DNA of 9,505 bases from Deltaproteobacteria bacterium RIFCSPLOWO2_02_56_12 (GTDB taxonomy: Bacteria; Desulfobacterota; Binatia; UBA9968). Location: assembly GCA_001799045.1 (NCBI GenBank), contig MGRY01000084.1, forward strand, positions 1 through 9,505. Reading direction: 5' to 3'. Positions 1 to 5,500 of the stretch are shown here, one piece after another (position 1 is the stretch's first letter; each line of letters opens with the position of its first letter). The notes beneath the pieces were generated by a model. That model was not told the origin of the DNA. It did not search any database and saw only the letters and a program-made list of their open reading frames with translations. Both the position numbers and the translations under genes were made by a program.

Positions 1-216
1 GAGGAGATGTCTCAGGTTGAGTTTGCTAAGAAGCTCGGCATCTCTAAGCAGCATCTGTGTGACATCGAGAAGAGGCGAAAGTTTGTCAGCCCGGAGCGTG
101 CCGCGAAGTTCGCCAAGATACTAGGGCATTCAGAACAGAGCTTTGTAGCCCTTGCTCTGCAGGACATTGTCAATCAAGGGGGGCTAAGGCTAAAAGTCAG
201 CGTAGAGGCCGCCTGA
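1..216 (+). CDS. XRE-family helix-turn-helix protein, 5' truncated (likely antitoxin or regulator)
   Basis: This is the C-terminal part of a small DNA-binding protein. The frame is open to the window edge (two Glu codons precede the first ATG at 7). The GAGGAG before that ATG touches it with no spacing, so it is more likely coding than a ribosome site, and the true start probably lies upstream. From the Met at 7, residues 1-30 form a Cro/C1-type helix-turn-helix: MSQVEFAKKLGIS is the first two helices and KQHLCDIEKRRK the recognition helix. A helical segment rich in Ala and Phe (SPERAAKFAKILG) follows, then a short hydrophilic tail ending at TGA 214-216. Small proteins of this build are often antitoxins of HigA/RelB-like modules or autoregulators. 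Here the partner toxin would have to be upstream, since nothing follows on this strand. The HTH family is fairly certain; the antitoxin role is inference. Confidence 0.75.
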   Translation, partial: EEMSQVEFAKKLGISKQHLCDIEKRRKFVSPERAAKFAKILGHSEQSFVALALQDIVNQGGLRLKVSVEAA

Positions 217-224
217 AAAGAAGA

Positions 225-280
225 AGCTTTCAGCGGCCAGCAATCAGCAGCCAGAAAACTCAGGCGAAGAGCTGAAAGCT
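225..280. repeat. AGCT-type simple repeat with a 10-bp inverted repeat between convergent genes
   Basis: The gap 217-292 separates the HTH gene from the converging thiD and contains no ORF. AGCTTTCAGC at 225-234 is perfectly complementary to GCTGAAAGCT at 271-280. Between and around them lie variants of the same words (CAGCAATCAGCAGCCAG, GCTGAAGGCTCATAGCT). The pattern resembles the degenerate AGCTGAAAGCTGA-like repeats scattered between genes in many environmental bacterial genomes. The long loop (36 nt) and lack of a T-tract make it a poor intrinsic terminator, although its position between convergent stops would suit one. Confidence 0.55.
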
Positions 281-292
281 GAAGGCTCATAG

Positions 293-1090
293 CTATTTCC
301 AGAAGCGGTAGAAGTGATGGACCGGGCTATGGCCGGAGCCAATGGGAAAACCTTTGCGTATAGCCTGCGTGATGTAGCGCTTCGCCTGAACAACTGCGTT
401 TTCGAGCTTTTCTCCCTTGGCTAAGCCGGCGGCAATGGCTGCGGAGAAGGTGCAACCGGTTCCGTGGGTGTTGGGAGTGCGAACCCGGGGTGCGCTGAGC
501 TCGCGGAACTTCTTCCCGTCATAGAAGATATCCGTGGCCGGCCCTTTACGGTGACCTCCTTTGATGACAACGCTCCTCGCCCCCATGGCGATGATTCGCC
601 TAGCTGACTCCTTGATGTCTTGGAGGCGGCTCCCTGGAATACCAGTCAACTGTTCTGCCTCAGGAAGGTTAGGGGTAACAATCACAGCCAGAGGGATAAG
701 ACGGGAACGCAGCGCCTCGATTGCCTCTGGGCGCAAAAGGAGATCTCCCCCCTTGGCTACCATCACCGGATCGACAACGAGATTGTGCAGACGATGTTCC
801 CGAATCTTCTCCGCCACGATTTCTATAATGGCCGAGTTGGCTAGCATGCCGGTCTTGAGCGCCTGGGCTCCTATGTCCTCTACCACGGCATCGAGCTGGG
901 CGGCCACCAGGTCCGCCGGCAGCTCCAAAATCTTCGTGACACCCACAGTATTCTGCGCCGTGATCGCCGTGATCACCGATGTGCCGTAGACTCCGAAAGC
1001 GGCAAAAGTCTTGAGATCCGCCTGGATACCGGCCCCGGCTCCCGAGTCAGACCCGGCGATCGTGAGAGCCTTATAAATAGGTTTCCGCAT
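293..1090 (-). CDS. thiD: Hydroxymethylpyrimidine/phosphomethylpyrimidine kinase (ThiD)
   Basis: ThiD is a cytosolic ribokinase-fold enzyme that phosphorylates HMP to HMP-P and then HMP-PP with ATP, supplying the pyrimidine half of thiamine. At 265 residues it has the usual length of a stand-alone ThiD. The N-terminus shows the family hallmark ALTIAGSDSGAGAGIQADLK (from residue 8), which binds the pyrimidine. TPNLPEAEQLTG lies mid-protein, and HGTGCTFSAAIAAGLAKG (from about residue 209) holds the GTGC anion hole and substrate Cys (C213). The C-terminus continues through IGSGHSPVHH. The ATG at 1090 lies inside the 3' end of the MFS gene (20-bp overlap). A purine-rich AGGGGAG about 10 nt upstream, inside the MFS gene, could serve as its ribosome site, so coupled translation is likely. 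No thiamine gene other than thiD is visible, and I saw no TPP riboswitch ahead of the unit. Confidence 0.95.
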   Translation of the reverse strand: MRKPIYKALTIAGSDSGAGAGIQADLKTFAAFGVYGTSVITAITAQNTVGVTKILELPADLVAAQLDAVVEDIGAQALKTGMLANSAIIEIVAEKIREHRLHNLVVDPVMVAKGGDLLLRPEAIEALRSRLIPLAVIVTPNLPEAEQLTGIPGSRLQDIKESARRIIAMGARSVVIKGGHRKGPATDIFYDGKKFRELSAPRVRTPNTHGTGCTFSAAIAAGLAKGEKLENAVVQAKRYITQAIRKGFPIGSGHSPVHHFYRFWK

Positions 1091-2501
1091 CCCCTCTTTG
1101 CTCCCCTGGCTTGCCCCGCACCAGGCTTGTCAACACTCCTGCCAGAACAATGGCCGCCGCAAGTAAAAAGGCATCTTGGGCGGCAGCCGTTGTCGCGCCG
1201 GCTTCCCCCAGCTTACTATACAATGGGTATCTGGCCCTAAATACAGCCGTGGATATGGCTACACCCAGCATTATGCCTAATTGGCGCGCAGTGCTTACTA
1301 CCCCATTTGCTACCCCCTGCCGGTGCATGGGAACAGAACCCATAATGGCGCTGTTATTGGCAGAGCTAAAGAACCCAAGGCCCATCCCGGCCAATACCAG
1401 CCTCGGGACGATTTCTTTCACTGAAGGCGCTGATCCCAGGCGGCTGAACAGGAAGATACCTCCGGCGAGAAGGGTCATACCAAGAGAGGCGGGAATGCGC
1501 GGACCAAACTTATCAGAAAGCCATCCGCTGAAAGGAGCAAACATCATCATGGTCATCGGCATGGCCGTGATCAGGAGGCCTGCGTTCGTGGCGCCATAGC
1601 CCATGCCGTTGACGAGATAGAAAGGGACCAGGAAGGCCATAGTGCTGTATCCTGTGTAATGGATCATGGCGCTCGTGGTGGCAGCCGAGAAAAAACGGCT
1701 CTTGAAAAGCCTGAGATCCAGCATCGGTTCCCGGCGTCTCAGCTCCAAAACTACAAATGCGCCAGCGCAGAGAAGAATAACCGCCGGCAGGATCACATTG
1801 CCGCCGAGGAACCATTCCCCGGCCTTGGCTCCGCCTAAAAGAAGAAAGAGGGAAGCCAACCCAGCCGTGAATGTCAAGGCGCCGGCCACATCGAAAGGTT
1901 GGCCGGAAGGGTTGGCTTCGTCCTTCGGAATGACGACAAGAGTGATAACTGCCGCCAGCAGCCCTACGGGGACGTTCACCAGGAATACCCACCGCCACCC
2001 CAGGGTATCAGCAAGAATCCCACCGACGGCAGGTCCTGCGGTGAGCCCACAATAAACCATAACGATCTGCGCGCTGAGTCCGCGACCTCTATGGGTGGAG
2101 GGCAAGCTCTTCGTAATGAGAGGAGAGCTGGCGCTGGTGAGCATCCCGCCTCCTACGGCCTGGACGATGCGTGTGGATATCAGCCACGGTACGTTTGGAG
2201 CAAGCGAGGAGAGCAGGGAACCGCCTATAAAGACCACGAACCCTGTCAGAAACAATCGGCGCTGGCCGATCATATCACCCAGGCGTCCAAAGGCCAGGAG
2301 CAGACCGCTGCTCACTATCAGATAAACCAGCACCACCCACTGTATCGTGGGAAGATCTACTTCAAAGGATCTGGCCACGAAAGGGAGAATGGCATTCAGA
2401 GCGCTTCCCTGGATGGAGGCCATGAGAGAGCTAAGACCTACCGCCACCAGGAGCAACCGCTGAGAGGCCGATAGTGCCCGCTCCTTGCTGCTACCCGCCA
2501 T
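1071..2501 (-). CDS. MFS exporter, DHA2-like (14-TM drug:H+ antiporter type)
   Basis: This is a 476-residue inner-membrane transporter of the major facilitator superfamily. It is hydrophobic throughout, with about 14 predicted membrane segments, the length and build of DHA2 (EmrB/QacA-like) exporters. Visible motifs are motif A, GRLGDMIGQRR (residues 72-82, loop 2-3), motif B around R111 (STRIVQAVGGG), and motif C, GLTAGPAVGG (152-161), which marks exporters. The TM1 motif, usually LDxTIVNVALP, reads IQGSALNAILP (30-40), so the common Asp is Gln31. The ATG at 2501 is preceded by AGGA about 13 nt away and AAGAG closer in, a weak ribosome site. The gene ends 20 bp inside thiD, so the two are co-transcribed. 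That pairing hints at a thiamine-precursor substrate, but the family more usually exports drugs or other hydrophobic compounds. Family is certain, substrate unknown. Confidence 0.9.
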   Translation of the reverse strand: MAGSSKERALSASQRLLLVAVGLSSLMASIQGSALNAILPFVARSFEVDLPTIQWVVLVYLIVSSGLLLAFGRLGDMIGQRRLFLTGFVVFIGGSLLSSLAPNVPWLISTRIVQAVGGGMLTSASSPLITKSLPSTHRGRGLSAQIVMVYCGLTAGPAVGGILADTLGWRWVFLVNVPVGLLAAVITLVVIPKDEANPSGQPFDVAGALTFTAGLASLFLLLGGAKAGEWFLGGNVILPAVILLCAGAFVVLELRRREPMLDLRLFKSRFFSAATTSAMIHYTGYSTMAFLVPFYLVNGMGYGATNAGLLITAMPMTMMMFAPFSGWLSDKFGPRIPASLGMTLLAGGIFLFSRLGSAPSVKEIVPRLVLAGMGLGFFSSANNSAIMGSVPMHRQGVANGVVSTARQLGIMLGVAISTAVFRARYPLYSKLGEAGATTAAAQDAFLLAAAIVLAGVLTSLVRGKPGEQRGDAETYL

Positions 2502-2591
2502 TGCTCTTAATTTCCTACCGTCCTGCTCCCATTCCCCATCACCACCGCCAGGGAAAGGTTCCGAGAGCTCTCGATTTGTACCATAGCCGTG
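2502..2591. other. uvrA-MFS intergenic gap with a 12-bp perfect palindrome
   Basis: These 90 bp separate the uvrA stop from the MFS start on the same (-) strand. No ORF is present. CGAGAGCTCTCG at 2562-2573 is a perfect 12-bp palindrome, and a smaller GGAA-AGG-TTCC dyad sits beside it at 2552-2562. No T-tract follows in the (-) direction, so an intrinsic terminator is not supported. A regulator site for the MFS-thiD unit is possible but unproven, and no clear -35/-10 pair stands out. Confidence 0.35.
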
Positions 2592-5500
2592 TTACCCCCG
2601 GAAGACTTCCTGACGATTAGCTGTGGGTGATAGAGACCCATCAGGCCTGTCAGGGTTTCCGTTAAGATAATCCCGCAAATAACGGGCCGTGCAGGATTGC
2701 TTGCCGTCTTTTATGACTTCGAGCGGAGGCCCGGAAGCGACCACATAGCCCCCCTCCTCGCCGCCCTCGGGACCAAGATCCACCAGGTAATCGGCTTCCT
2801 TGACGATCTCCAGATTGTGCTCGATGGTGATCACCGTGTTGCCGATGTCCACCAGTCGGTGCAAAATTTGAATGAGCTTCTCCACATCGGCAAAGTGCAG
2901 GCCGGTGGTCGGTTCATCGAGGACATAAAGTGTTTTCCCGTGCGATTCCTTTCCCAACTCATAGGCGAGTTTTATTCTCTGCGCCTCCCCGCCCGAGAGG
3001 GTGTTGCTTGCCTGACCAAGGGTGATGTAGCCCATGCCGACGTCGTCAAGGATCTTGAGCGGCCGCAGGATCTTCGGAAAGGGATGAAAAAAAGCGACCC
3101 CCTCCTCAACCGTCATTCTGAGCACATCGGCAATGTTCCTGTCGTTGTAGCGGATGCTCAGTGTCTCTTCGTTGAAGCGTTCCCCTCCACAACTATCGCA
3201 ATCAACGAAGACATCCGGCAGAAAACTCATCTCCTTTCTGATCTTCCCCTGTCCGGCGCACTCCTCACACCTGCCGCCCTTAACGTTAAAGGAAAAGCGA
3301 TTAGGGGCATAACCGCGCAGCCTGGCCTCAGGGGTGAGAGAAAATATACGGCGGATCTCATCGAGAACCCCCACATAGGAGGCGGGAATCGAGCGCGGGG
3401 TCTTTCCGATCGGGCTCTGATCCACCTCCACGATCCTCTCGAGTCGCTCCCAGCCAGTGATCCCCTTGTGCTCTCCCGGCCGGCCGGCAAACTGGCCAAG
3501 CTTCATCTTGAGCCCCTTATAAAGGACCTCTTTGACCAATGTGCTCTTGCCGGAACCTGATATTCCTGTAACGCAGCTCCAGGCCCCTAATGGAAAACGG
3601 ACATCGATACCCTTCAGATTGTTTTCCCTGGCGCCCCGGATTGTGAGCCAGTGGGAGCCGGTAAACGAACGCTTCGGCCAAATCCTTTTTCTCCCGGCCT
3701 TGAGAAAAGCGCCGGTGAGCGAGGCGGGATTCTCTCTGATCTCCCGGGGGGTCCCGATCGCTACGACGTTCCCACCATGGACTCCCGCGCCTGGCCCGAG
3801 GTCCACGATAAGATCCGCCGATTGAATAGTGCTTTCGTCATGCTCGACCACCAGGACCGTGTTGCCCGCCTGTTCCAGGCGCCTCAGGGTACGAAGGAGC
3901 ATCCCATTGTCCCGCGGGTGGAGGCCGATGGTGGGTTCATCGAGGATGTAGCAGACGCCGCGCAGATTCGACCCGAGCTGCGCCGCCAGGCGGATACGCT
4001 GGGCTTCTCCGCCGGAGAGGGTGTCGGCGCGGCGATCGAGGGTCAGGTAAGGCAATCCTACCTCCGAGAGGAAACTCAGCCGCTGCTGAATCTCCCTCAG
4101 GATTTTCTCCGTAATCATGCGGTCTCGCTCAGAGCCGCCATTTTCCACCTGCTGTACGCGGAGGGATTGGAAGCATTTCTGGCTTTCCTTTACCGACAGG
4201 GCGGTTATCTGCCAAATTGCGCGGCCGTCAATTTTCACCGCCTGGGCGCGCGGGTTAAGCCTTTTTCCGGAGCAGGCAGCGCAGGGAGATTCAGTCATCC
4301 ATTGAGAGAGGTACGCGCTCCAGCCGTTCTCTTCTCCCCGCAAGAGTCCCCTGAGGTAAGGGATCAGGCCGACAAACCGGTGATGGTCCCCTCCGCCTTG
4401 AAGCACGACAGCCCTTTTTTTCTTCGTCAGACGCGAGAACGGGAGCTCGACATCCAGCCGGTGTTCCTCTTTTAAATCACGGAGCACGCGCTGCAGCGCC
4501 CGCTTCAGATCCCCTGAGTTTCCCGGTCCATATGCCAGCAGGGAAGAGATGATTTCAGATAAAGGTCTGCGAGGATCGCCTATGATCAGCTCGGGATCGA
4601 ATTCCAGGTCGAATCCCATCCCGCCGCATTGCGAGCAGGCTCCCTGACGGCTATTGAAGGAGAAAAGCCGGGGGTCCAGGGGCTCGTAGCCGATCCCACA
4701 CTGGAGACAGAAGAGGCGCTGGTTATAGATATGCTCCCCGGCCGGAGCGAGCAGATGGATCACCCCGTTTCCCAGGCGCAACCCCTGCTCCACAATCGCC
4801 TCCACTGCCCGTCCTCCCGCCTTGCCCTTGCCGATGACAACATCGATGTTATGCTCCTGGTACCGCTCCAAGCCATCAAGCAGCTTTATAGATTTGAGAT
4901 CCACTATCTCCCCGTCGATCCGCGCCCTGCGGTAGCCAAGTTTTATCGCGCCGGCGATCACCTCCTTATGAAATCCCTTCCGTCCCCTTACGATCGGACT
5001 GAGGATCACGACCTCCTTGCCTCGATGGACGCGGGAGACGCGGTCGAGGATCTGGCTCTTGGTAAGCGACCGGATCTGGCGGCCGCACTTCACGCAGTGC
5101 TGTTTTCCCACTTTAGAATAAAGCAGCCTCAGGTAATGGTAGATCTCTGTGACCGTGGCCACGGTCGAGTTCTTTCCCCCCTGGCTGAGGCGCTGCTCAA
5201 TGGCCACGGTCGGAGGAATGCCGGAGAGGAGGTCCACATTGGGACGGGCCATGACCTTAAGGAACTGGCGCGCATAGGCGGAGAGGCTATCGATATAGCG
5301 CCGCTGCCCCTCGGCGTAGATGATGTCAAAGGCAAGAGAAGATTTTCCGGAACCGCTCAAACCGGTGATCACGACGAACCGGTCACGGGGAATGGTCAAA
5401 TTGATATTTTTTAGATTGTGCTCCTTCGCTCCGACAATCGTAATCGCATTCTCTTCTTGTCTTTGACCCTTTAACCCTTTTTCTTTTAAACCCTTGAACC

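Noticed and set aside
2502..2591. TPP riboswitch ahead of the MFS-thiD unit
   Set aside because: I looked for the conserved thi-box words (CUGAGA and the partner segments) on the (-) strand and did not find them in this gap.
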